Source of the DNA: Cohnella pontilimi
GTDB taxonomy: Bacteria; Bacillota; Bacilli; Paenibacillales; Paenibacillaceae
Assembly (NCBI RefSeq): GCF_005049045.1
Contig: NZ_SUPK01000008.1
Location: 62,001-126,000, forward strand
Length of the DNA stretch: 64,000 nucleotides
Direction of reading: 5' to 3'
The position numbers were made by a program, and so were the translations under genes. Below, one piece after another: positions 19,331 through 27,529 of the stretch (position 1 is its first letter; each line of letters opens with the position of its first letter). The notes beneath the pieces are model-generated. The model was given only the letters and a program-made list of their open reading frames with translations, did no database searches and had not been told where the DNA came from.

Positions 19331-19723
19331 ATGGCAAGCGAGAAAGTAAAATTCGAGACGGTAGATGACTACATAGCGAGCTTTCCGCCGGAAGTGCAAC
19401 ACGTTCTGCGGCAAATGCAGAGCGCGATCCGAGAGGCTATACCTGAAGCAGAGGAAGTGATCAGCTACCAGCTGCCGGCCTTTTCTTACCAAGGAATGGT
19501 GATTTACTACTCCGCGTATAAGGATCACTATTCGATTTCGGTTCCGCCGCCCTTCACCGTTTTCGAAGCCTTTAAGGAAGAACTGTCCGGCTATGAGATG
19601 TCCAAAACGGCGGTCAAGTTTCCGGCGAGCCAACCGGTACCTTTGGAGCTCATCCAGAAGATCGCCGCGTTCAAAGCGAATGAAAATCTTCAAAAAGCTC
19701 TGAGCAAGAAAAAGAAAAAATAG
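19331..19723 (+). CDS. DUF1801 protein (YdhG/YdeI-like)
   Basis: 130 residues, single-domain DUF1801 family, related to B. subtilis YdhG. Characteristic segments are VDDYIASFPPEVQ near the N-terminus, AEEVISYQLPAF and a lysine-rich tail. The biochemical role of the family is not well established; an iron-chaperone function has been suggested for some members. It stands alone between two terminators, with GGAGGG before the ATG. Confidence 0.85.
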   Translation: MASEKVKFETVDDYIASFPPEVQHVLRQMQSAIREAIPEAEEVISYQLPAFSYQGMVIYYSAYKDHYSISVPPPFTVFEAFKEELSGYEMSKTAVKFPASQPVPLELIQKIAAFKANENLQKALSKKKKK

Positions 19724-19745
19724 ATGCAACAGTAACAAAATCGAA

Positions 19746-19774
19746 AAGCTTCGGCAGATGCGCCGAGGCTTTTG
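19746..19774 (+). terminator. terminator of the DUF1801 gene
   Basis: AAGCTTCGGC and GCCGAGGCTT form a 10 bp stem (one G-U) with a 6 nt loop and a T-run. Confidence 0.75.
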
Positions 19775-19885
19775 TGTATTTGCGTTTCCTTTCGTTTCCG
19801 CAAGGCTAAAATAAGGGTGGCAGTTGATTCGTGCTGTCGGCTTTTAAATCCATACTAACATAGTAGGTATTGTAGGAATTTGGCG

Positions 19886-19915
19886 TTGACAGAAACAAGT
19901 ACACTCAAATAATAT
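19886..19915 (+). promoter_or_regulatory. sigma-A promoter of the betaine-type importer operon
   Basis: A perfect -35 TTGACA and a -10 TAATAT are separated by 18 bases, followed by an AT-rich stretch and the ribosome binding site GGAGGG of the gene at 19964. This is one of the best promoter matches in the window. Confidence 0.7.
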
Positions 19916-19963
19916 GATAATTAATTCAAATGAATTATCACTATATGATGGAGGGTCACCCGA

Positions 19964-20863
19964 ATGAGAAAAGGCAAAGCGATTTTGCTATCGGCTTTAA
20001 GCTTGATCCTGCTTTTCGTGCTGAGCGCTTGCGGCGGCAGCAAATCGAACGGAAAAACGATTGCTGTCGGTTCGAAAGACTTCACGGAGTCTTTCATCCT
20101 GGCTGAATTGTACAGCTTGGCTCTTGAGGACCAGGGCTTTAAGGTAGACAGGAAGTTCAACCTGGGCGGAACCGCCGTTGCACAAGCGGCGATGGAGAAA
20201 GGCGACATCCAGATGTACCCGGAATATACGGGCACCGGTCTTCTCCAGGTTCTGAAGCTGCCGATGATGACGGACGCGCAGCAAGTGTATGACACGGTAG
20301 CGGCAGAGTATAAGAAGAAATTCAATATGGTATGGCTGAGCCAAACCGAAGCCAATGACTCGCAAGGTCTTGTCATCACCAAAGCGGCTTCTGACAAGTA
20401 CGGCATCAAGACGATCTCCGACTTGCAGAAGCAGGCGTCCAACATCCGCTTTGCGGCGACGCCGATTTTCGCAGAAGTGGCGGACGGACTGCCGGCGCTG
20501 GAGAAAACATACGGCAAGTTCGACTTTAAAGAGCTTAAAGCGTTCGACAACGGTTTGAGATACTCGGTTCTGGAAAACGGACAAATGGATTTGGCCGTCG
20601 CGTTCACCACCGAGGGACAATTGACCGACCCGAAATATGTGCTGCTCGAAGACGACAAGCATGTATGGCCGCCTTACAACATTGCGCCGATCGTAAAGCA
20701 AGAGACGCTGGACAAGTATCCGGAGATCAAAGACGTGCTGAACAAAATTTCCGCGAAGCTGGATACTCCGACCATGCAGAAGCTGAACGGCGAAGTCGAC
20801 TTGAAGAAACGCGAGTATGCGGAAGTGGCGAAAGAGTTTTACGACAATAATTTCAAAAAATAA
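19964..20863 (+). CDS. OpuCC/ProX-type substrate-binding lipoprotein, candidate ergothioneine binder
   Basis: 299 residues. Lipobox LSAC (C23), then an osmoprotectant-binding (OpuAC/ProX) fold: VGSKDFTESFILAELY, NLGGTAVAQ and MYPEYTGTG are classical family segments. Members bind quaternary amines through an aromatic cage; recently described ergothioneine importers (EgtUV) belong to the same transporter family. The gene leads an importer operon that runs into catabolic genes fitting ergothioneine, itself a trimethylammonium betaine, so I infer that as ligand. Glycine betaine, choline or carnitine remain possible from this sequence alone. Confidence 0.88.
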   Translation: MRKGKAILLSALSLILLFVLSACGGSKSNGKTIAVGSKDFTESFILAELYSLALEDQGFKVDRKFNLGGTAVAQAAMEKGDIQMYPEYTGTGLLQVLKLPMMTDAQQVYDTVAAEYKKKFNMVWLSQTEANDSQGLVITKAASDKYGIKTISDLQKQASNIRFAATPIFAEVADGLPALEKTYGKFDFKELKAFDNGLRYSVLENGQMDLAVAFTTEGQLTDPKYVLLEDDKHVWPPYNIAPIVKQETLDKYPEIKDVLNKISAKLDTPTMQKLNGEVDLKKREYAEVAKEFYDNNFKK

Positions 20864-20895
20864 GACGTTGTCTTGTTTTCCCGGGAGGAATCGCC

Positions 20896-21846
20896 TTGGC
20901 GAATGAATTCATGATTCAATTCGAAAACGTATCGAAGCAGTACAAAAACAGCCAGAATCCTGCCGTGAAGAATTTGAGCGTCGGGATTTTGCCGGGAGAA
21001 TTCATTACCATTCTCGGCGGTTCCGGTTCCGGGAAAACGACCGTTTTGAAAATGATCAACCGCATCATCGAGCCTTCCGGCGGAACGATTTTCTTCAAAG
21101 GCCAAGACATCATGACTCTCGAGCCGGACAAGCTCCGCCGGGAGATCGGGTACGTCATTCAGCAGAGCGGCTTGTTTCCCCACATGACCGTGGAGGATAA
21201 TATCGCTTTGCTGCCGGATTGCCTGAAACAGGATCGCAAAAAAACCCGGGAGCGGGTGCGGGAGCTTCTGCGCCTTGTCCGTCTCGAGCCCGGCCAGTAC
21301 AAAGACCGATATCCGCGTCAACTCTCCGGCGGTCAGCAGCAGCGGGTGAGCATTGCGCGCGCGCTGGTCGCCGACCCGGATGTCATGCTGATGGACGAGC
21401 CGTTCGGCGCCATCGATGCGCTAATCCGGATTGAGCTGCAAGAGGAATTGAAAGATATCCATAAGCAATTCGGCAAAACGATTCTCTTCGTAACCCATGA
21501 CGTGCATGAAGCCATGCGCCTTGGAACTCGGGTCATGGTGATGAAGGAAGGCGTGCTTCAGCAGTTTGATACGCCGGCTAATGTTCTGTTGAACAAAGAA
21601 AATCAGTATGTGGCGGACATCGTCGGCAACCGGGGCGAAATTCAGCGTCTCTTAATGCTGAACGCCAGGGATTTGGCCAAGCCTTATGCACCCGGCGATC
21701 AGGGTCCGCAAATCGAGATCGACGCCGAAATGGAGCAAGCGTTCGATCTTTTTATGAGTGACAAAAATGTCGACAAGATCATTCTGGTGGAGAACGCCAA
21801 GCCGGTGCTGACCTTATCGCGTGACGATATCCTAATCAAGAGGTAA
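20896..21846 (+). CDS. OpuCA-type ABC transporter ATPase
   Basis: 316 residues. Walker A GGSGSGKTT, signature LSGGQQQRVSIARAL, Walker B VMLMDEPFGAID and the switch His in FVTHDVHEA are all present. A C-terminal extension of about 75 residues resembles a single degenerate CBS half rather than the CBS pair of osmoregulated OpuCA. The TTG start at 20896 has GGGAGG at 7 bases; an internal ATG five codons later lacks a site. Powers uptake with the two permeases that follow. Confidence 0.92.
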   Translation: MANEFMIQFENVSKQYKNSQNPAVKNLSVGILPGEFITILGGSGSGKTTVLKMINRIIEPSGGTIFFKGQDIMTLEPDKLRREIGYVIQQSGLFPHMTVEDNIALLPDCLKQDRKKTRERVRELLRLVRLEPGQYKDRYPRQLSGGQQQRVSIARALVADPDVMLMDEPFGAIDALIRIELQEELKDIHKQFGKTILFVTHDVHEAMRLGTRVMVMKEGVLQQFDTPANVLLNKENQYVADIVGNRGEIQRLLMLNARDLAKPYAPGDQGPQIEIDAEMEQAFDLFMSDKNVDKIILVENAKPVLTLSRDDILIKR

Positions 21847-21852
21847 AAAAGC

Positions 21853-22485
21853 ATGCTGGAATACATCGGAAAGTACTACGACCAAATTTTCACGATGTTG
21901 GTCGATCACTGCAAACTGGTATTTGTGAGCATACTGATCTCGTTTGTACTTGCTTTCGCCCTAAGCATTGTGGCGCGCAGGTTCAAGGCGATGTCAGGTG
22001 TGTTGCTGGCCTTGTTTATCGGTGTTTATTGTATTCCAAGTCTTGCGCTGTTCGCTTTCCTCATTCCCTTCTTCGGATTGGGCCAACCGACAGCTATTTT
22101 AGCGCTCGTCCTTTATAATCAGGTGCTCTTGATCCGCAGTATTCTCGCCGCTTTTAAATCGGTGCCCTCGTCGGTATCGGAAGCGGCCAAGGGCATGGGC
22201 ATCGGGTTCTTAAACGGGCTGCGGAAAGTGGAATTGCCTCTTGCGTTGCCTGCGATCCTAGGCGGACTTCGGGTGGCAACGATCAGCACATCGGGCATTG
22301 TGACGGTGGCCGCCTTGATCAACGCAGGCGGGTTAGGCGTACTTCTGTTTGACGGAATCCGCACCAACAATTTCGATAAAATTTGGCTGGGTGTCATTCT
22401 CGTGTGCAGTTTCACCCTCCTGTTGAACTGGGGGCTTTCCGTGCTTGAAAAACGCTCGCTGCGTATCGCGCGGGGAGAACGATAA
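21853..22485 (+). CDS. OpuCB/OpuCD-type ABC permease 1
   Basis: 210 residues, five to six membrane helices, with an EAA-like loop SVSEAAKGMGIGFLNGLRKVELPLALP near residue 115 that couples to the ATPase. The start codon follows the ATPase stop by six bases, so translation is coupled. Length and motif are typical of betaine/choline-type permeases. Confidence 0.92.
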   Translation: MLEYIGKYYDQIFTMLVDHCKLVFVSILISFVLAFALSIVARRFKAMSGVLLALFIGVYCIPSLALFAFLIPFFGLGQPTAILALVLYNQVLLIRSILAAFKSVPSSVSEAAKGMGIGFLNGLRKVELPLALPAILGGLRVATISTSGIVTVAALINAGGLGVLLFDGIRTNNFDKIWLGVILVCSFTLLLNWGLSVLEKRSLRIARGER

Positions 22486-22530
22486 GGATAAGGCGGAAGA
22501 TAACCCAAGGGAAACGGGAGGTGCGCGGCA

Positions 22531-23163
22531 TTGATTCATGACATGTGGCAATACGTAATGGATCATCGGGAAGAGTTTACTTTGGCCATCCGGGAGCATG
22601 TCTTGCTCAGCTTGGTGTCCCTGATTGCGGCGGTTTTGGTCGGGGTGCTGATCGGCATTCTGTGTGCGAAATACGATAAGCTGGCCAACCCGATTATCGG
22701 AGTGTTTACCTTTTTGCGGTTGATTCCGAGCATCGCCCTGCTCATCGTGTTTATGCCGATCCTGAAGACCGGCTTTATGCCCACGGCTTTCGCGCTGACG
22801 ATTCTCGCGCTGCCGGCGATCTGCATCAATACGTATTCGGGATTAACCGGCGTCGACCGGTTCGCCATCGAATCGGCAACCGGGCTGGGGCTCAGCAAGA
22901 GAGATATTTTTACGAAAGTGGAATTTCCTTTGGCCATGCCGCTCATTCTCGTCGGAATTCGCTCCGCTTTTATCGATGTAATTTCCAGCGCCACTTTGGC
23001 GGCGATCGTGGGCGGAGGCGGCCTCGGCATTTACATTTTCCGGGGCATGATGATGAACGACATGGTGAAGCTGGTGCTTGGCGGGATTTCGATTGCCGTC
23101 ATTGCGCTGTTGGCGGAAGTGATTCTTTCTCTGGTTCAGAGAAGGTACAGCCGATTTATATAA
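22531..23163 (+). CDS. OpuCB/OpuCD-type ABC permease 2
   Basis: 210 residues, homologous to the preceding permease. The EAA loop is AIESATGLGLSKRDIFTKVEFP near residue 110. The TTG at 22531 is chosen because GGGAGGTG lies 8-9 bases upstream, whereas the ATG four codons later is too far from it. Completes the importer; followed after a small hairpin by the urocanase homologue. Confidence 0.92.
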   Translation: MIHDMWQYVMDHREEFTLAIREHVLLSLVSLIAAVLVGVLIGILCAKYDKLANPIIGVFTFLRLIPSIALLIVFMPILKTGFMPTAFALTILALPAICINTYSGLTGVDRFAIESATGLGLSKRDIFTKVEFPLAMPLILVGIRSAFIDVISSATLAAIVGGGGLGIYIFRGMMMNDMVKLVLGGISIAVIALLAEVILSLVQRRYSRFI

Positions 23164-23177
23164 GAATGACGACGAGG

Positions 23178-23203
23178 ACTAGACTGAATTTCAGTCTAGT
23201 TTG
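23178..23203 (+). terminator. hairpin between importer and catabolic genes
   Basis: ACTAGACTGA and TCAGTCTAGT form a perfect 10 bp stem with an ATT loop and a short T-rich tail (TTTGTGT). It could be a weak terminator that lowers expression of the enzymes relative to the importer, or an operator for the IclR regulator. Only 32 bases separate it from the next start. Confidence 0.45.
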
Positions 23204-23232
23204 TGTCATAAATGGGCGAAAAGGGTGGTAAC

Positions 23233-24882
23233 GTGGAATTGATCAAAGCGGCTCGAGGCACGGAGCTCCGCTGCAAAGGCTGGAGACAGGAAGCGCTGCT
23301 TCGCATGCTGGAGAATGTGCTGGAAAACGGCGAAAATCAAAAAGAGCTGATCGTTTACGCGGCGCTCGGCAAAGCGGCGAGAAACTGGGGATCGTATCAC
23401 GCGATCGTGGACACCCTGACAAACTTGGAAGATGACGAAACGCTGGTTATCCAATCCGGCAAACCGATCGGCATCATGAAGACGCACGCGTTGGCGCCGA
23501 TCGTCATTATGGCGAACTGCAATATGGTCGGCAAATGGGCGACAAGCGAAAACTTCTACGATCTGCAGGAGAAAGGGCTGATCATCTGGGGCGGCCTGAC
23601 GGCAGCCGCTTGGCAATATATCGGCTCCCAAGGCGTGATTCAAGGAACGTACGAAATTTTCTCGACGATCCGAAGCCAGCATTTCGGCGGAAGCCTGGCC
23701 GGACGCTTCATCCTTACCGCCGGTTTGGGCGGCATGGGTGGCGCACAGCCTTTGGCCGGCGTCATGGTCGGCGCCGCGATTCTTTGCGTTGAAGCCGACG
23801 AATCGCGTGTCGACAAGCGCATTGAAGTCGGCTATTTGCAAAAGAAGACCCGGAGCTTGGACGAAGCGCTGGCCTGGATCCGGGAGGCGATGGAGCGCAA
23901 AGAAAGTGTCTCGGTCGGGCTCGTGGGCAATGCTGCGGAAATTTATCCCGAGCTCGTGGAAAGAGGCATTACACCGGATATCGTCACCGATCAGACATCG
24001 GCTCACGATCTGATGTACGGTTATATCCCGGTCGGCTTAAGTCAAGAAGAGGTTCGCAGCATGAGGGGACAACATCCCGAGGAACTCCAATCGAAGGCGG
24101 GAGCTTCCATCGCCCGTCAAGTCGAAGCGATGCTCGCCTTCAAGCGCAAAGGGGCCATCGTGTTCGACAACGGCAACAACATTCGGACGCAAGCGCAACA
24201 GTATGGCGTGAAGGACGCTTTCGACATCGATATTTTCACGGAAGCCTTCTTGCGTCCGCTGTTTGCCAGAGCGATCGGACCGTTCCGGTGGGTGGCCTTG
24301 ACCGGCGATCCGGAGGACATTCGCAAAATCGACCAGTATATTCTGAAACATTTTGCGGATAACGAAATTGTGACCAATTGGATCTCCCTCGCCAACAAGT
24401 ATGTTCCTTTCCAGGGGCTGCCTGCGCGGATCGGCTGGTTCGGGCACGGAGAGCGCACGAAGCTGGCGCTTGCCGTGAACCAAATGGTAAGGGAGGGCGT
24501 CCTGAGCGGACCGGTCGCTTTCTCGCGCGATCACTTGGATGCCGGTGCGATGACCCATCCGAATATTATGACGGAACGCATGAAAGACGGCAGCGACGCG
24601 ATATCCGACTGGCCGCTGCTAAATGCGATGTTGAATTGCTCGTCGATGGCCGACCTTGTCGCGATCCATTCCGGCGGCGGCGGGTATTCCGGTTACATGA
24701 CCAGCGCAGGCGTGACAATCGTGGCCGACGGCACCGAGATGTCAGATCTACGATTGAAGACTGCGCTCGATAACGATACCGGCATCGGCGTGTTGCGCTA
24801 TGCCGATGCGGGATATGAAGAATCGTTCGATGAAATTGATAAAAAAGGCATTCGCCGGATTGAAACCGAAGGAGTGAAATGA
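23233..24882 (+). CDS. urocanase homologue, candidate thiourocanate hydratase
   Basis: 549 residues from the GTG at 23233, which has AAGGGTGG just upstream; an in-frame ATG at 23212 has no ribosome binding site. The protein is clearly urocanase-like: GLGGMGGAQPLAG, NAAEIYPELVERG, DQTSAHD, and GERMKDGSDAISDWPLLNA-type segments. Key positions differ from true HutU: the segment that reads RICW in canonical enzymes (catalytic-region Cys) is RIGW here (G401), and the HHGGG segment is HSGGG. No imidazolonepropionase gene accompanies it. I infer NAD-dependent hydration of thiourocanate to a 2-thiohydantoin propionate. Ordinary urocanase activity is the alternative. Confidence 0.85.
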   Translation: MELIKAARGTELRCKGWRQEALLRMLENVLENGENQKELIVYAALGKAARNWGSYHAIVDTLTNLEDDETLVIQSGKPIGIMKTHALAPIVIMANCNMVGKWATSENFYDLQEKGLIIWGGLTAAAWQYIGSQGVIQGTYEIFSTIRSQHFGGSLAGRFILTAGLGGMGGAQPLAGVMVGAAILCVEADESRVDKRIEVGYLQKKTRSLDEALAWIREAMERKESVSVGLVGNAAEIYPELVERGITPDIVTDQTSAHDLMYGYIPVGLSQEEVRSMRGQHPEELQSKAGASIARQVEAMLAFKRKGAIVFDNGNNIRTQAQQYGVKDAFDIDIFTEAFLRPLFARAIGPFRWVALTGDPEDIRKIDQYILKHFADNEIVTNWISLANKYVPFQGLPARIGWFGHGERTKLALAVNQMVREGVLSGPVAFSRDHLDAGAMTHPNIMTERMKDGSDAISDWPLLNAMLNCSSMADLVAIHSGGGGYSGYMTSAGVTIVADGTEMSDLRLKTALDNDTGIGVLRYADAGYEESFDEIDKKGIRRIETEGVK

Positions 24883-24883
24883 A

Positions 24884-25969
24884 ATGCGGACATTAACGAT
24901 GGATGATGTAAAAGCGGCAGTAAAAGGCGGTTCCGTATACGCTTGCGGAGGCGGCGGCTGGGTCGATCACGGGTTGGAAATCGGCGGCGCGGCGGTCACG
25001 ATCGGGCAGCCGAAGCTCGCCTCGGTGGATGAAATTCCCGACGACGCGATCATCATTACGACAACGGCGATCGGCGCCCCGGCAGGGAACGAGTGGGAAA
25101 TGCTCGGCAGCGATTATATTAAAGCCGTTAAACTGTTAATGGATAATTTCGACGGTAAGGTATACGGCGTGATGACGCCGCAAAACGGTATGTCCAGCTC
25201 CATCAACGGCTGGCTGCCTGCGGCGGCTCTGGATTTGGTTGTCGTCGACGCCACCGGCGATATCCGCGCGCATCCGACCGGTAAGATGGGATCGATGGGC
25301 ATGGCGAGCCGTTTGGATTACCAGACAATTCAGGTAGTCGTCGGGGGCAAGCGCTCGACCGGTTCTTATCTCGAGCTCGTGGTGAAAGGAACTCCCGCCA
25401 AAACCTCGAATATTTTACGCACTGCGTCGGACATGTCCGGCGGATTTATCGCGTCGGCGAGACATCCGCTTCCGGCCAGCTACATTAAGAAGCACGCGGC
25501 GATCGGAGGCATCTCTAAGGCGATCGACCTGGGCAACGCGATTATAGAAGTGGAGTCCAAGGGCGGAGACGCGATCATTCAAACGATTTGCAATAAAACA
25601 AACGGACAAGTGCTGGGTGTGGGAGAAGTTTCTTCGATTGACGTACACTACTCCGGCGCTTTCGATATCGGCACGATCACGATCGACGTACCTGGCAATC
25701 CATTCAAGATTCATGTCATGAATGAACATATGGCGATAGAGGACAGCAAGGGGAACCGCCTCGCGACCTTCCCGGACGTCATCACGACGATCAATGCCGA
25801 AACAGGGGCGCCCGTCAGCGTAGGGCATTTGAAAAAAGGGATGAAAATCGCCGTGTTCCACATCCACAAAAATTATATTCCGCTCAGTTCCAGCGTGACG
25901 GACCGGAGCGTGTATCCGGAAGTCGAGAAAGCGCTCGGCATCGATTTGGTTTCCTACGCTTTCGCGTGA
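24884..25969 (+). CDS. DUF917 / S-methyl-thiohydantoin desulfurase-family protein
   Basis: 361 residues. DUF917 family (now named S-Me-THD in Pfam after a thiohydantoin desulfurase). Visible are the glycine-rich ACGGGGWVDHG near residue 20, TTTAIGAPAGNEWE, and KMGSMGMASRLDYQ. Older annotations call it hydantoinase-like. In this context it should replace the sulfur of 3-(5-oxo-2-thioxoimidazolidin-4-yl)propionate by oxygen, releasing H2S (or methanethiol from an S-methyl form) and giving hydantoin-5-propionate. Its ATG lies one base after the urocanase-homologue stop, with GGAGTG upstream, so the two are coupled. Confidence 0.85.
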   Translation: MRTLTMDDVKAAVKGGSVYACGGGGWVDHGLEIGGAAVTIGQPKLASVDEIPDDAIIITTTAIGAPAGNEWEMLGSDYIKAVKLLMDNFDGKVYGVMTPQNGMSSSINGWLPAAALDLVVVDATGDIRAHPTGKMGSMGMASRLDYQTIQVVVGGKRSTGSYLELVVKGTPAKTSNILRTASDMSGGFIASARHPLPASYIKKHAAIGGISKAIDLGNAIIEVESKGGDAIIQTICNKTNGQVLGVGEVSSIDVHYSGAFDIGTITIDVPGNPFKIHVMNEHMAIEDSKGNRLATFPDVITTINAETGAPVSVGHLKKGMKIAVFHIHKNYIPLSSSVTDRSVYPEVEKALGIDLVSYAFA

Positions 25970-25989
25970 AAAGGGAAGGATGAGTTCGT

Positions 25990-27525
25990 TTGGAGCATCG
26001 ACACGAGGATGCCGTTCTTTTAACAGGCAAAACATTATCACTCTTACAAATCGAGGCGGTTGCGCTACATCGCCGGCAAGTAGCAATTGATCCTTCCCAG
26101 TCTGCGATCGTGGCCAATGCGAATGAAGTGGTGCTGTCCTACCTTCATGGCAACGAAGCGGTGTACGGATTAAACCGCGGCGTCGGGCTGAATAAGGACA
26201 GGCTTGTTTTAGCCGATGCGATGGCGGATTTCAACCGAAACCTGATTCGCTCCCATTGCGCCGGAACCGGGCCGGATGCGTCTGAGGAAACGGTGCGTGC
26301 CGCCATGCTGATCCGGCTGAACGCCGCGCTGAACGGACATGCCGGATTATCGCCGGATGTCGTGAAAAGGTACATGCAATTCCTCAATCTGGGCATCCAC
26401 CCCATCATTCCGGAGCTCGGTTCCGTGGGAGAGGCGGATATTACGCTTCTCTCCCATATCGGGCTTGCGATGATCGGTGAAGGCGATGTCATCTATCGGG
26501 GACAACGCATGCCTGCGGGCGAAGCGCTGCAGCATGCGGGCCTGGAGCCGCTTCGGCTTGGACCTAAAGACGGACTCGGGATCGTCAGTTCCAACGCCTT
26601 CTCGGCGGGTAAGGCCGGTTTGGCGCTTCTCGATTGTGTTGACTTGCTCGACAACTTCGACATGGTGCTGGCTTTGTCGCTCGAAGGAATCCGGGGCAAT
26701 GTATCTTCGATTGATCCGAGAGTGGTCGCGGTGCGGACCGAAGAGGGTTGCACCGCAACGGCTTCAAGAATTCGAGGGCTGCTAGAGGGCAGCGATCTCT
26801 GGAACCCGGAGCTCAGCCGCCCGCTTCAAGATCCGATCAGCTTCCGCAGCGCCCCGCATATTCATGGCGCGGCACGTTCGGCATTGCAAGCCAGCCTGCG
26901 GCAATTCTTGTTTCATATCAATCACTCGGACGATAATCCGTGTGTGCTGCCGGAAGAAGGAGTCATCATCCCTTCTGCGCATTTTGAAATCATTCATTGG
27001 ATTCTGCCTCTGGAAGGACTGGCGATTGCGCTGGCGCACGTGGCCAAAGCTTCCGTTCAGCGGACACTACGGCTCGGGACGCCTGCGTTCACGGGTCTTC
27101 CGCGTTTTTTGTCCCCGGATGATCAGAGTGTCATTGGCTTTTCTACGCTGCAGAAGACGATTTCTTCGCTAGAGTCGGAGATTCGTTTGCTGGCCCAGCC
27201 TTCTTCCTTGGATTCCGCCGTCCTTGCGGGGGATATGGAGGATCTCGCGGTTAACGCGCCCCTTGCCGTCCGCAAACTGGAACGAATCATCGATCTGTCG
27301 AGGCATATTGCGGCAATTGAGATGCTTCATGCCGCCCAAGCTATCCACTTGAGAGGGGAGATACGCCTCGGCGATGGGGTTGAAAAAGCGTACTCCCGCT
27401 TCCGTGAACAGATCGAACCGCTGGAGCTGGACAAAGTGTTGTCGGACGAAATTCGTTTAGCTTACGAGATGATTCTCGATCGCTCGCTGATCCGTTCCTG
27501 TTCCTATTCGACGAGAGAGGGATGA
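25990..27525 (+). CDS. HAL-family lyase without MIO motif, candidate ergothionase (ergothioneine trimethylamine-lyase)
   Basis: 511 residues, TTG start. The histidine/phenylalanine ammonia-lyase fold is clear: VYGLNRGVGLNKD (YGxNTGFG region), NPCVLPEEG, and SSLDSAVLAGDMED (matching the PASVDS...QED region of HAL). But the MIO-forming segment, GSVGASGDL in true lyases, reads GSVGEADI (residues 144-151): the Ala-Ser-Gly triad is absent, so the electrophilic cofactor cannot form. Ergothionases of Treponema and Burkholderia are MIO-free members of this family that expel trimethylamine, a better leaving group than ammonia. I infer the reaction ergothioneine to thiourocanate plus trimethylamine. 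Confidence 0.85.
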   Translation: MEHRHEDAVLLTGKTLSLLQIEAVALHRRQVAIDPSQSAIVANANEVVLSYLHGNEAVYGLNRGVGLNKDRLVLADAMADFNRNLIRSHCAGTGPDASEETVRAAMLIRLNAALNGHAGLSPDVVKRYMQFLNLGIHPIIPELGSVGEADITLLSHIGLAMIGEGDVIYRGQRMPAGEALQHAGLEPLRLGPKDGLGIVSSNAFSAGKAGLALLDCVDLLDNFDMVLALSLEGIRGNVSSIDPRVVAVRTEEGCTATASRIRGLLEGSDLWNPELSRPLQDPISFRSAPHIHGAARSALQASLRQFLFHINHSDDNPCVLPEEGVIIPSAHFEIIHWILPLEGLAIALAHVAKASVQRTLRLGTPAFTGLPRFLSPDDQSVIGFSTLQKTISSLESEIRLLAQPSSLDSAVLAGDMEDLAVNAPLAVRKLERIIDLSRHIAAIEMLHAAQAIHLRGEIRLGDGVEKAYSRFREQIEPLELDKVLSDEIRLAYEMILDRSLIRSCSYSTREG

Positions 27526-27529
27526 TGGT

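Noticed and set aside
23233..27525. Classical histidine utilisation (hut) genes
   Set aside because: The lyase lacks the MIO triad, the urocanase homologue lacks conserved residues, and imidazolonepropionase and formiminoglutamase are absent; DUF917 and carbamoylase genes fit a thio-substituted substrate instead.
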